NCBI GenBank assembly: GCA_023014335.1 | Contig: JAECYW010000004.1 | Span: 2,542,001 to 2,606,000, forward strand | DNA from: Galerina marginata | Taxonomy: Eukaryota; Basidiomycota; Agaricomycetes; Agaricales; Galerinaceae | Reading direction: 5' to 3' | Length of the DNA stretch: 64,000 bases | In this document: positions 12,503 through 23,885 of the stretch, piece after piece | Position numbering within the stretch: the stretch's first letter is position 1 | Layout of the letters: each line of letters starts with the position of its first letter | Made by a program: the position numbers and the translations under genes | Notes under the pieces: model-generated | Seen by the model: only the letters and a program-made list of their open reading frames with translations | What the model was told of the DNA's origin: nothing | Database searches by the model: none

Positions 12503-14925
12503 TCGCCAATGGGTGCCTTGAGCATTCCTATTGGCCCTCCTCGTTCAAGGAGAGCAAGTCGGTCATCATTCCGAAACCGGGCAAGCCCTCCTACGCTACA
12601 CCCAAGTCATTCAGGCCAATTGTGCTTTTGAATACTTTGGGGAAACTCATCGAGAAGATGATCTCGAACCGCATTCAGTTTGACGCAATCAAACATGATG
12701 TTTTCCATCCAAATCAGGTTGGGGGCGTTCGGCAGCGCTCCACTGAGGATGCTGGCCTCTATCTCACTCACATCGTGCGAGCGGGGTGGGCAAAGGGACT
12801 TAAAACGAGCGTCTTGGCGTTCGATCTGGCCCAATTCTTTCCGTCGATAAACCATGATGTTTTATTGGCGGTTCTCTCCCGGCTTGGCTTTCCACCGAAT
12901 GTGGTGAAGTTCTTCGCCTCTTATCTCGTTGGGCGTCACACGCGGTATGCGTGGAATGCCTTCACATCTCCGCCTCGGTCTGCAGACGTGGGGGTAGGGC
13001 AGGGTTCTGCTCTCTCTCCCGTTCTGTCGGCTTTGTGCTTGGTGCTGATCATGCGCCTCTTCGAGCTGCACCCAGATGCGTGCTGGCTCCTCTCCTATGT
13101 CGACGACGGTACACTCATTGTGCAGTCGAAGTCGCTTGACCAGAATTGTTTGCTCCTAAAAAAAGCTTACAAGGTTATTTTCGAGCTTTTCACTAAGTTC
13201 GCGCTCGTCCTCGAGCATGACAAGTCGGAGATTTATCACTTCGACAGGTCGTTCTCGGATTATAACCCTCCGATCGATCTGGGCTTTGCCCCATACACCG
13301 GAGCTACTCCCCTGAAACCCAAGCCGTTTTGGCGATACTTGGGTTTCTTCTTCGATCGCAAGCTCACCTTCCATGAGCACGTTCGCTTTTACTCGACCAA
13401 GGCATTCTCATCAGTTCAGGCTATGCGGATGCTTGGGTCGTCTACTAAGGGTCTGGAACCGCATTCCAAGCGGCTTCTTTACCGTTCCTGCGTGGTGCCC
13501 ATAGCCACTTATGGGTTCCGCTTGTGGTACTTCGACGGCGCTAAGTGCAAGGGCGCCGTGAAGCTATTGAGCCAGATGCAGCGTAAGGCTGCTCTCTGGA
13601 TTACAGGGGCGTTCTCGACGTCCCCAGGCCCAGGTGTGGAGGCCCTCGCGGGCCTCCTCCCTATTCATATTCTCCTTGATCGCATGGCCACGCTCGGTAT
13701 ACTCCGCGCGGGCACGCTTTCAGGGACTCATCCCGTTCGATCATTCTTGATCGGGCATATGTTGGGCAAGGCTAAGCCTCACCCCCTCTCGGCTCATTCG
13801 CTGACGCGCCGGCAACGGCTCGCCACGAAGGGGCCCATCATGGACATCGTTAAGAGGCTCCCTGAGCTGACCGAGCATTTGGATCCTTCGACTCCCCTTG
13901 CTCAGCCAGGCCGTCGGTTGCGCGACACTTATTGGTCGCGCATTCACTTTGACGACTCCCTCTCTCCTTTGGAGAAGGGTGATCGTATTCTTTACCTCGA
14001 CTTCATTTCGGAAATGTTCATGTCCGATACGTGGGGGTTGTGCATCGGGGTGGACGCTAGTGTCTTCACTAACCCCGCCTCCAAAAGAGCTACTCAGGCC
14101 GTTGCGGCAGGGGTGCTTTACTCACAAGGCGCCGAAGTTAATCGCTTCAGGTGGCTTGTAGGCCGCGCTACCGCGCCTGACGCGGAGCTCTCGGCTGTCG
14201 TCCGTGCCCTTGAGCTCGCCACCCAGCGAGCTTGTGAGCACATTGCTATTTTCACGGACTCGATCGCAGCTGCGAAACGAGCCCTTGATCCTTCCTTGCA
14301 TTCGTCGCAGGCTCACTCCCTGCGCGCGTGCAAAGTCGTCGAGACCTGGCTGGCGGGTGATCCGCTGCGCTGGTTATCATTTCACCACGTCCCCTCTAAA
14401 CTCAAGTGGGGTATGCAACATGAGGCGCACAAGCACGCTGCTGGCTCCGTCCACCGACCTGTGGACCACGGTTCACGGGTCACTCTCGATCGCCTCCGTT
14501 CGGAGGCGGACGCCACCGCGGCGCGTCGTTGGGCTAAGGCTGCAACGGATCGTCCGCAAGATCTTGGTCGCGACTTCCTCCAGCTTCGCAAGCTGGGTAG
14601 GAAGGTCGTTACTATAACTCCGGATACCCGCAAGGGTGGTCCATGGATTCGCAAAGCAGGAGGTGACAACACCTCCTTTGCGCGCTTGTGCAGGTGTATA
14701 CTGAATCATGCGCCAATCGGTGCGTACTACCGCCGGTTTAACATACAAGAGCCTCACGGCTGCCCCCGATGCGGTGCTCCTCGCGAGACCCGCTCGCACA
14801 TCCTCTCGTATTGCCCAGGCTACGAGAGACCCGCTCCGACGGACCGGTTACACGGTCTCTTGGAATTCCTGTTGGAGAATCCTACCGCATTCTCCTTCGA
14901 ACGTCCCGCCGCAGGCATAGGATAA
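12503..14925 (+). pseudogene. LINE polyprotein, C-terminal piece: reverse transcriptase, RNase H, zinc knuckle
   Basis: The RT fingers and palm are clear: KSVIIPKPGK, FRPIVLLNTLGKLIEKM, LAFDLAQFFPSINHD, GVGQGSALSPVLSAL and the catalytic SYVDDGTL. An RNase H domain follows, with GVDASVF, the acidic residue in AELSAV, FTDSIAAAK, and a distal His region (HEAHKHA). The C-terminus has a CCHC-like knuckle, CPRCGAPRETRSHILSYC. This order fits fungal Tad1/I-group LINEs, where the protein copies RNA into DNA at the nicked target. The stop is TAA at 14,923-14,925. No frameshift is visible in this piece, so apart from the 5' truncation and the Helitron the copy looks young. Confidence 0.88.
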
Positions 14926-15630
14926 TCTGTGTCCGCGCGGTTCTCTTCGCCCAGAGAGGCCTTGATACCCGCTTTCGGGTTGCTGCAGGCGAGGGAAGTC
15001 CAATCCCCAAGTCGGCAGAGGTTGACAGGCCAAGGACGGGGTCGTCGTGCCCGCGCGTTCTTCACTCCTCGCACCCGGTTGCATTCGCTACGACCGGTGG
15101 TTACAGAGTCGCCCGCATCTCGAGCGTTAGCGACATCTTTGGCTTGGGCGGTTGCGGTTCGTTCATTCGTTCTCGCGATCGGTTGGGTGCCTTAACCTCC
15201 CGCTCTGTCTTTCAATATGGCTGGTATGGGTTTCGGGTCGTCAAGGCGCGGGTGGGTGAAGGTCTTCGGGTCGGGTTTGGGTTCGGAAGTGGGCGTCGGG
15301 TTTGGAAGGCGGAGAGAGTGCAGCAGCTGCGGCTGCCAGGAGATGTGCGGGCGGGCGGGCCTTCGGGTTCGTTCGTCCAAACGTGGTATTGGCGTAGCGG
15401 TGGGGGCCGTCCCTCCCTCGGGACTGGGCGGTTAGGTGGTCCGTCCCCCCTAGCAAAGGCCTGGCGCACGAAGGACGCCGCTGGAAGGATTCGGAAGAAG
15501 CGGATGGGTTCGGGTTCGGTTCGGGGATTAGTAGTTTACTGCGCGCTTTCGACCGGGGATTTGTATTGGTTAGGCGACCGGACTGCTTTCGCGCACCGGT
15601 ATATAAATTGTTGATTTAAAAAAAAAAAAA
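14926..15630 (+). other. LINE 3' untranslated region and poly-A
   Basis: About 690 bp of GC-rich sequence with G-rich runs, ending in 13 A at 15,618-15,630. Long open frames occur on both strands, but they follow from high GC and have no domain I recognise. Confidence 0.7.
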
Positions 15631-15644
15631 GCTGCCCGTGCGTC
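15630..15644. repeat. Possible right target-site duplication of the LINE
   Basis: This is the partner of 11,095-11,109, with one mismatch. It follows the poly-A directly. Confidence 0.5.
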
Positions 15645-15865
15645 GGTCTCTTACGTGCTCGCCCTCGTCATTCAGACCCGATGCTCGTGCGTCGGCCTCC
15701 TATGCCCTCGCCTTCATTGTTTAGCAGTCACCTCCTGACCTGCTACACCATACCACCAACCCATTTTGCACCCGCTCTCCAACTCCCTGCACCTCCACAA
15801 CTGAAGTGTAACTTAGTTATTAGTTTTTAGAATTAGAATTAGTTAGATATCAATAATAAACTATA
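15645..15865. other. Host-like or element flank, no gene seen
   Basis: GC-rich at first, with CGTGCGTCGG repeated about 43 bp apart within two imperfect units, then AT-rich from about 15,800. No coding region can be supported. The left end of Helitron A probably lies near the right edge of this stretch. Confidence 0.4.
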
Positions 15866-15912
15866 TTATATCAAAGTCTTTTTTGCAGTGGTTTACGATC
15901 TGACCGAGGGGA

Positions 15913-15987
15913 GTGGCGGGCCGGAGCATGCCGGAGCAGAGTCGCGACTCTGCTCCGGCCCGGATATTCCGGGTGCCACACCGCCAC
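15913..15987. repeat. Small CGCG-centred palindromic element
   Basis: There is a perfect 30-bp palindrome at 15,930-15,959 centred on AGTCGCGACT. It is set between outer arms GTGGCGG and CCGCCAC. A related structure with the same core and arms is at 54,594-54,646, so this looks like a small mobile foldback/MITE-like unit and not a terminator. It lies 85 bp upstream of the JmjC-A start. Confidence 0.6.
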
Positions 15988-16442
15988 CTGCCAGACGTAT
16001 GGCGTGTGTTCACGTTGGTTGGTTGGTTGGTTTTGCCTCTTACCTTCCTGCTTCTTTTCTTGACAATACCTATGCAATCAACTTCTTCTGCAGCTGTTTC
16101 TCAGGGTATTTCAACTCTATTGCTTAACTAAAATGGCTCCTAATTCCTTTATTGTTTAGGTCAAACCAACCATTCCTATTCACCTAGGGTGGACTCCTTG
16201 CTGCTTGCCGCTTACCCCTGGAACACAGATAGCCTGACTGAGCCTAGTCTCTCTGATGTTTTTGAAGGGCAAGGCTCTTTAAATAGGTCTTTGAGGGTAT
16301 GTTTCAGTCTAGAAGATCTAAAGCTTGGATTTTCTCTGATGTTTGCTTTGGTAGCGTCTAGCGCGAACTCTTGATCGTTTTGAAATCAACTTCAATGAAC
16401 ATTTGATTACAGGGGATGCCCTTCTTCGCCGCCATCTTCTTA

Positions 16443-17353
16443 CTTGGTGTGGGCCATTGCTTCGCATGGCATGTATGAGTCCTTTTCAATTTCAAAAGCT
16501 AAAGCTTTCAAATTTTAGAATTGATTTTAAAACTTTTATCCATTATTTTTTTAAGTAGTATTCACAATTACAAGTTATTAAAATATAAAGTCCTTTTTTG
16601 GATTTTTATCTAACTACCTAGCTATCATGATCAAGTCATTAAAATCTCTCTTACTTCAAGTACAATTTAATTATTTAGAGTAATATAAGAATTTATTTTT
16701 TCTATATGATTATATCAAAAAATATAAGTTATTTTAATCAGAATTATTTGTTATTAGGCCAACCCACCCACCCAATTACTAAGTTAATTAATTTAAGCAT
16801 ATACTGCAAGTACAAGATTTTAATCTTTCTAATTTCTCAAGTCTTTATCAGCTATTGTTGACAAATGACCATCTTCAATACAAAGAAGTTTCAGAGTTCA
16901 ACTTGTTATATACAGTGGGAACTTTAGGGCAGGTGTCAATTTTGTGGCTGTGTATTCCATGGAATGCTTAGAAAGCTATCCAATTTGGCAATTACCATTT
17001 TGGGAAAAAAAAAACAAAGTTGTGGAAAATGATTTGAGGACCCTGAATCTGTTGAAATCATCTGATTAGCTGCCTTCCTTATTGAGAAAAATGCAAAAAA
17101 GTCGAAAAAAGCCAGTGCTTTTGTGATTTTTGGACTTAAAAGGTCAATATCTCAGGAACAAAAATAGCTAGTCACATGATTTTTTCAGATTTCTGGTCAA
17201 GAGACCTAAATCAATCATTTGGTTAAAAATTTCCTTTTTGGGAAATTTTTTTCCGCGGTGTTGAATGATCAATCAATGAATGAATCAATCAAATTCTCAA
17301 CTAAGTTCTGGGTTTATAAAGAATGAGTCTTTGATAAATCAAAGGACTCATAA
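16443..17353 (-). mobile_element. Non-autonomous derivative of Helitron C inside JmjC-A exon 3
   Basis: 911 bp, minus orientation. Its 5' end (right side) is TTATGAGTCCTTTG with the same terminal hairpin as Helitron C. Its 3' end (left side) reads, on the minus strand, AAAAGGACTCATA, hairpin GCCATGCGAAGCAATGGC, then CACACCAAG. It lies between A16442 and T17354, and removal restores the exon frame (LLRRHLL then IQDSN). Inside, the stretch around CATTCCATGGAAT and CCTGCCCTAAAGTT matches sequence just upstream of the Helitron C helicase, so it is an internal deletion product of that family. It has no coding capacity. Confidence 0.92.
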
Positions 17354-20243
17354 TACAGGATTCCAATTCTGCTGTCACCGCTCCTAGCCAGGCCTTGATA
17401 GTTTATAAAAGCGGAGGGCGTAAAACTGTCAAAGTCTATAACGATATTGTCAATTTGCTCTGTTTATACCTGATCTTAGACATCGGTGCAAAGTTGCTGG
17501 AGCGCCAATGTAATGTTCCGGTTCCACGGCACCCCAAACTCACCCTGCCTAAATTGACCTTTAGAGTGAGTTTCCCTTGTATTTTTCCTGAGTTTTATTC
17601 TGAATATTTACAGAAAAACTTGCTGAATGACTGTCAAACTATTCTCCAAGCTGCGCGCGTGAATTTTCAGAGCCAAGCTCAGCTGGAGCAACCTTATTCC
17701 CCGGATAATGTTCACGTGAACTCCATGCAGTTCCTAGGTCGTCTGGTAAAGACCGCAAGTGGGTTTCAAACCCTATGGAACCTACAACTTGCCGCTATGC
17801 ACTTGAGACACCTTTTGACTACCGAGTACACCTCAAAAAAGGCTATACCAGATCTTCCAGAAGATCTGCAGGACTTGTTTTTTCCTTCGGAGACGTAAGT
17901 AAATTTATATTTATATTCAAGTTACTTTTGATCTTCAACTCTACCTCTATAGCGTCAATAACGCTTTAACTGAAGAGGAAAAGGAATTGTTCACCAAGGT
18001 TGCGGTGGACACCCATCCTGCAGGCTTTCGGCTACCCCTCCAGATAGCCTTGCTGGTATCACCAATTTTTTTACTTAGTAGCCACAAGCTGGTTTCGGCA
18101 GTATGGGACAAAGAAGAACTGCTTTGTGTAAGTGCTTAACTTTAAATCCACCTTTGAAGCTATATTCTTATAAGAAAATTCAAGTTTTCCAAGGCTTTGG
18201 GAAATCAAAAGCCTGAAGTCATATCCAGCGTCGAGAAGCTGATCTGGACAGCTCTATTTGATATAGCGGAAGGTTCTACACAACCTTACCTAGCTATGCG
18301 ACGACTGGTCACGGAATTGCCTTGGACGGACATTGAAGATATGACCGCTTCAGAGATTGAATGGTTTAAACCTGGTATTATTGATCTACTCTATGAACTT
18401 TTGATTATACTCTAATGTTTCTTCATCTTAAGAATCAGTTAACGCAGAGTTGCCTGCCACTGGTCATAACTTTATTGTTGGCCCAGTTTCACCAAACTGG
18501 CCTATGGCATCTGTTCTACAGCCGCTACTTCCTGGCCCTATTGCCAGTGGATCTGAGCAAAGGCGTAATGAAAACCAAGATGGAGAAGAAGATGCTGAAC
18601 ATGATGCAGATCCTGATTCTGAGGTGCCTGCGCCCGCGCCTGAGCCCGCGCCTGAGCCCGCGCCTGCTCCTGAGCCTGCTCCTGAGCCAGAAGGTAAATT
18701 TATACTCATCTAAATGTCTCTAGATTTAACCTTAGATTATATAGAATCTACTGGAGATGCACCTGCAGGGCCTGCTGACCTGTCAGCTCTAGGAGCTGAC
18801 AGTAAGTAAACCAATATTCTTTTATATGTTGCTAGCTTTAACTTTACTTTCTATAGATCTTCCTGAAACCGCGGATAAGGACCCTGCAGCTCCTGCTGAT
18901 CCACCGGCGTCGCATCCTGAGGGTAAATTTAAATTTCATTTGAAGGTTGTTGATGCTAAGTCTAGTCTTATTTAGAGCTGGGGAGGAAATTGCGTGAGCG
19001 CGGTAAAAAACGCCCTCTCCCAGAGCCTATCGTCAAGAAGAACCCTAAGCAGAAGAACCCCAAACGCAATACTCAGTCTAAAGGAAAGGGAAAAGGAAAA
19101 GAAAAACGCAAACCGGAACTGCTCACTTACATGCCTATTCCACTCTTCAATTTGGATGAGGATCAAAAGACGTATGTTCCCCAGGAGGAGATTGAGATGT
19201 CATTTCCTGAAGCTAAATTGGATGTGGTTACGAATCCACCTGAGGTAAGAATATATTTACATGTAAGCTACTTTTACTAAATCCTCTGAGATAGAGAGTC
19301 AAGATGTATGATGAAGAGAAGTCTGAAGATGTCAACGACGCGGTTCTTTATGATGCTTTTGGCCGGCCCACTATTGTCCATCCAACCTTTCACGTAAGTC
19401 TCATTTCTGGTAATATGACCTAAGATATCTGACTATGGAATTATCACTTCAGAACAAAACTGACGCTCAGAACTTTTATGGGCTTCTCAAAGCTGTGGAG
19501 TCTTGTTATGTCAATGGCAAGCCTCGACACACGCAGAAAGGAGTTTATAGTAACTTCCTTATCATGGATGAAAAGGAGTACAAGGAATTAGAGCCTGAAG
19601 TTGTCCAGGATCGAGTTCGGCACAAACAGCTAGTTCTGACTAATTGCGAGATGTCAGACATCGAATTTACCCAGCGCTCTCTCAGCACCATAGGCTCTCT
19701 CTCCTCACCACTTTGTATCCCCGGTAAGCTCAATGATCTTTCTGGTTGAACAAGTACTAACTATTTGTTAGATCATTCGGTCGTTAGCAAGAATCCTAAC
19801 GATTGTCATCACACCGGAAACCTGCAGCAGATCCTGGATTGCATTGACCAGGGTGATAAAGGTAAAATCTTGAACGTCTTGGACATTCCCAACACCACTG
19901 CTCCTCTTCCAACTACCGGGTACTCTTCTGAGCTTATAGCTTGGAATGCTACTGGCTCTGATCTTTTCTGCCATCGTCAAACCGAGCACTTCCCTAATGG
20001 CGATATGTCGTGGTATCTCATTGGTCTTAGCGGCGCCTTACATCTTGGCCACATTGATAGTGATGGCCAGGGTACTGTTATTGAGGTCAGGAACCGGGAC
20101 GGCGCCAAGTTTTGGATGAAGGCCACAAGGAAAGAACTTGCCAAGATCAGTGAAAACCCAGAAGCAGATCGAGCCGCGGCTTTATTGGAACTGGCAAACG
20201 TCAACCTCTTTCTTCAATTCGCTTTGGAGTTACCCAATTTGGA

Positions 20244-22408
20244 CTTGGTCAGAGGCCATTGCTGCGCATGGCAAAAACAAGTTCTTACTTTGGGGTGAGG
20301 CAGTGCCTGAAGACTTACACTGTTATTAAACAAATACATATTAAATACGTAAATAACATGTAGTCCGCTCAAATCTGAACCGATTGGGATGATCTTATAC
20401 TCAAAAAAAGCAGAAAAATGAGACGGATCTAACAAGCCTAAAATCTGGCCCTGATTTTTACGAATTTTTTGATACCAAGATCATAAAAATTGGCCCAGTA
20501 ATGGCTGAGATACAGAAACCATGCAGGGTCACTATAGCAGTGGGAGAATTTCCAACCATTGCGTTAGAAACCATTTCTGCCTGCTATGCAGGCCGGAAAA
20601 CAAGTTCTTTTACTACGTAAGAACTTGTAACAAGATTAATTAATTGACTACAATAAGAACTTGTAACAAGATTAATTCTTACGTCACTTAGCTTTTATCG
20701 GATTGCCTTGAAACAAAGTGTGTAATTATCAGAAAAATCAGGGCTAAAAGATGGTGTCACATACGTATTGTCACATCTTTATGTGACTTACCAAATGCGG
20801 AATATTGTTGAAAACACAGTAAATAAGCTATATTGAGAGATTTTAAAGGCATTAAAATAAAATAAAAATACTGATAATCTTTTTTTTACCTAACAGGTGG
20901 TCTGTGCGCACACATCACATGACATATCCCTGAGAATATTTTTGTCCAAGTTGGTGCATTACCAAATCCAAGGCAATTGCACAAAGTCCTGCTGTGAGTT
21001 TCATTATGTAAGCTTCTAGAACATTATTTTCATGTTATTTGGTCATGTTTTGCAATGTTTGGTGTGCCTTTTATGGGTTATCCAGTCAGTTTAACACCAA
21101 TTTTCGGATTTTCACCAAGTTGAGCTGACTGTTTGCCTGATTTGGACACCATGACATCATTGCAAAACATATGTAAATATTTGTACATTATTCTATATTG
21201 GTCTGGGCGACACATTTTAGCATATGTAGCTCATTCAAATCTGTTTTAAGCATAAATTCACACAAATTTGCGCTTTGTGGGTCGTGTGAACAAGTCACAT
21301 GACCTAATCAACCCTGGATACACATGCCACATCAAAGCCCTGATTTTTACGAATTTTTTGATACCAAGATCATAAAAATTGGCCCAGTAATGGCTGAGAT
21401 ACAGAAACCATGCAGGGTCACTATAGCAGTGGGAGAATTTCCAACCATTGCGTTAGAAACCATTTCTGCCTGCTATGCAGGCCGGAAAACAAGTTCTTTT
21501 ACTACGTAAGAACTTGTAACAAGATTAATTAATTGACTACAATAAGAACTTGTAACAAGATTAATTCTTACGTCACTTAGCTTTTATCGGATTGCCTTGA
21601 AACAAAGTGTGTAATTATCAGAAAAATCAGGGCTAAAAGATGGTGTCACATACGTATTGTCACATCTTTATGTGACTTACCAAATGCGGAATATTGTTGA
21701 AAACACAGTAAATAAGCTATATTGAGAGATTTTAAAGGCATTAAAATAAAATAAAAATACTGATAATCTTTTTTTTACCTAACAGGTGGTCTGTGCGCAC
21801 ACATCACATGACATATCCCTGAGAATATTTTTGTCCAAGTTGGTGCATTACCAAATCCAAGGCAATTGCACAAAGTCCTGCTGTGAGTTTCATTATGTAA
21901 GCTTCTAGAACATTATTTTCATGTTATTTGGTCATGTTTTGCAATGTTTGGTGTGCCTTTTATGGGTTATCCAGTCAGTTTAACACCAATTTTCGGATTT
22001 TCACCAAGTTGAGCTGACTGTTTGCCTGATTTGGACACCATGACATCATTGCAAAACATATGTAAATATTTGTACATTATTCTATATTGGTCTGGGCGAC
22101 ACATTTTAGCATATGTAGCTCATTCAAATCTGTTTTAAGCATAAATTCACACAAATTTGCGCTTTGTGGGTCGTGTGAACAAGTCACATGACCTAATCAA
22201 CCCTGGATACACATGCCACATCAAAGCCCTGATTTTTACGAATTTTTTGATACCAAGATCATAAAAATTGGCCCAGTAATGGCTGAGATACAGAAACCAT
22301 GCAGGGTCACTATAGCAGTGGGAGAATTTCCAACCATTGCGTTAGAAACCATTTCTGCCTGCTATGCAGGCCGGAAAACAAGTTCTTTTACTACGTAAGA
22401 ACTTGTAA
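20244..22408 (-). mobile_element. 889-bp-family Helitron with three 5' termini, inside JmjC-A exon 13
   Basis: 2,165 bp. The 3' end is on the left (CTTGGTCAGAGG with hairpin). 5' termini end at 20,630, 21,519 and 22,408, exactly 889 bp apart. It lies between A20243 and T22409. Removal gives PNLDYWILEG, matching PNLDHWILEG in copy B. The units differ from those of the 1-11,074 array at scattered sites (for example GTAGCTC for CTAGCTC) but agree with each other. Confidence 0.95.
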
Positions 22409-23715
22409 TTACTGGATTTTGGAAGGCATATTGTTGACTCACAAAACTCGCCTGTAAGTTTTTCTCTATTTAGCTATAACTTGTTTATTGACCCCAGATT
22501 TCTAGGGTAATGGGTCCTGATTGCCCTCACTGGGTTTATACCCCATTTCACACTATCTGCTCGGGTGGTCACTATATAGCTTCCTCAACTATCCAGGATA
22601 CAATGATTGGTCTCATTCACGCTTTCATGTTGGATAGCTACATTTCCAACACCAACCATACGCCCACTCGCATCCTGCTTTGCCGGCTTGCCTCGCTTTA
22701 TTATCAAGGTTTGGTAAAGAAGAAGTATAAGCGATATGGTTAGCCTTTCAGTTTATATTTTTTTCTCTGCTTAATATCATTTTAATTACAGAGGTCACGC
22801 ATGCCCACCTTTTTGATTTTGAAAGCTTTGCTTCCGTCCTTGACCTGATGGCCTTCTGCAATCTTATTATTTTCATCAACGTCCTCGACTTCCAAACCTA
22901 CATGTTCAACAAATATATCGCGGTCAATGATATCAAGCACCTCTCTCAAGAACGTCTCGCAGCTATCGAAGCCTTTGACCACAACTCGGTTCCTCCAAAG
23001 GATCGCATGCGCTATCAAAATGCTAGAGGCCAGGCTTATGCTCTTATCGACTGGCTTTTTAAGGCGGTTGATATCATCGATCTTCAAACCAAGCAGCCTG
23101 TCGAGGATCCTCGTACTTCTTTATGGATCCCATATATCGCTCAGCAGGCTTCAGCTCTTCTCGTTTACAAGAACAAAGCCGAGCAGGATAAACTCAAGGG
23201 CGCCAAAGGATGTACGCCAGCAACTCTTAAGCGTCAGATCCTGCTTTGTTTTCAGGAGTCCTATCTTGAAGAGCCTGTGAATGCAGCTATCGAAGCTGAA
23301 TGCGAGGTTTTCACATTTTTGGAGCCACATAGGTATAAGGCCACACTACGAGATGATTTGAAATCTGCTTTACGTGAGTTCATATTATCTTTTTATATTT
23401 AAATTATATTGATGAGTTGTATTTCTAGTCCGACGCGATCCTTTCAAGTGGGGTGCAACTGAAGGTGATAGAAAGTTTCACTTGGGTGATATCAAAGGGT
23501 GGTCACTTTCACCTGAAGCTATGGAAGAGGCTTACTTGACCGCTCGCGATATGGAACCTGAGCAGCCAGTTGATCAAGATGCGCAAGAGCAAGAGCCAGA
23601 GCCAGAGCAAGAGGAAGAGGAAGAGCCAGAGGTACCTGTAAGACCTTCAAAGCGCCGCAAGACAAACATCATACCTTCCCCTCCAGCCTCACCTTCTGTA
23701 TCGCCTGAAGTATAG

Positions 23716-23885
23716 CTACCGCATTTGTATTATCACAACTTATATATAATTTTCTTTGTTTGGCAATTATTTATACATGACATCAGGTCCAAACAAACAA
23801 ATATCAACCAAAGTTGAAAGTTGAACTTTGGACGTTCATCCTTCTTGCTCCTTACCACCACCTATCAACTCTATCTCTAGCTCCA
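23716..23885 (+). promoter_or_regulatory. Spacer between JmjC-A stop and helicase-A start; probable helicase promoter
   Basis: 170 bp of AT-rich sequence with TATATATAA at 23,741-23,749. Helitron B has a spacer of the same length at 44,310-44,479. Both the JmjC terminator and the helicase promoter must lie here or overlap the genes, unless the two are read from one transcript. Confidence 0.4.

Larger units (their letters stand above)
11110..15630 (+). mobile_element. 5'-truncated non-LTR retrotransposon (Tad/I-like LINE), interrupted
   Basis: The element has endonuclease, reverse transcriptase, RNase H and zinc-knuckle regions in one frame, a GC-rich 3' tail and a 13-A terminal run. The first ORF and the start of the endonuclease are missing. 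If the 15-bp flanking repeat is a true target duplication, the truncation happened at integration. A 407-bp Helitron sits at 12,096-12,502. GC content is clearly higher than in the surrounding Helitrons. Confidence 0.85.
16072..23715 (+). pseudogene. JmjC-domain protein gene of Helitron A (16 exons, two Helitron insertions in exons)
   Basis: Exons by comparison with copy B: 16,072-16,105; 16,160-16,296; 16,355-17,565 (with insertion 16,443-17,353); 17,614-17,894; 17,953-18,127; 18,194-18,374; 18,433-18,693; 18,745-18,801; 18,857-18,922; 18,976-19,244; 19,295-19,393; 19,453-19,723; 19,772-22,453 (with insertion 20,244-22,408); 22,506-22,738; 22,792-23,373; 23,429-23,715. Without the insertions they sum to 3,750 nt, an open frame of 1,249 codons. 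The JmjC core has GHIDSDGQGT (His, Asp), KFWMKA (2-oxoglutarate Lys) and CPHWVYTP (distal His), so the Fe(II) ligands are present. Exon 7 encodes an Ala-Pro-Glu-rich linker, and the C-terminus is acidic then basic (RPSKRRK, a possible nuclear signal). The likely role is a 2-oxoglutarate oxygenase such as a histone demethylase; the substrate is unknown. The exon 13 insertion might be spliced (see findings). Confidence 0.8.

Noticed and set aside
14769..15614. 281-codon frame downstream of the LINE stop
   Set aside because: It overlaps the end of the LINE gene in another frame and then the GC-rich 3' tail. It is Arg/Gly/Ser-rich without domains, and is expected from base composition.
18464..18709. 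Minus-strand Gly/Ala/Ser-rich frame opposite JmjC-A exon 7
   Set aside because: It is a shadow of the Ala-Pro-Glu repeat on the plus strand.
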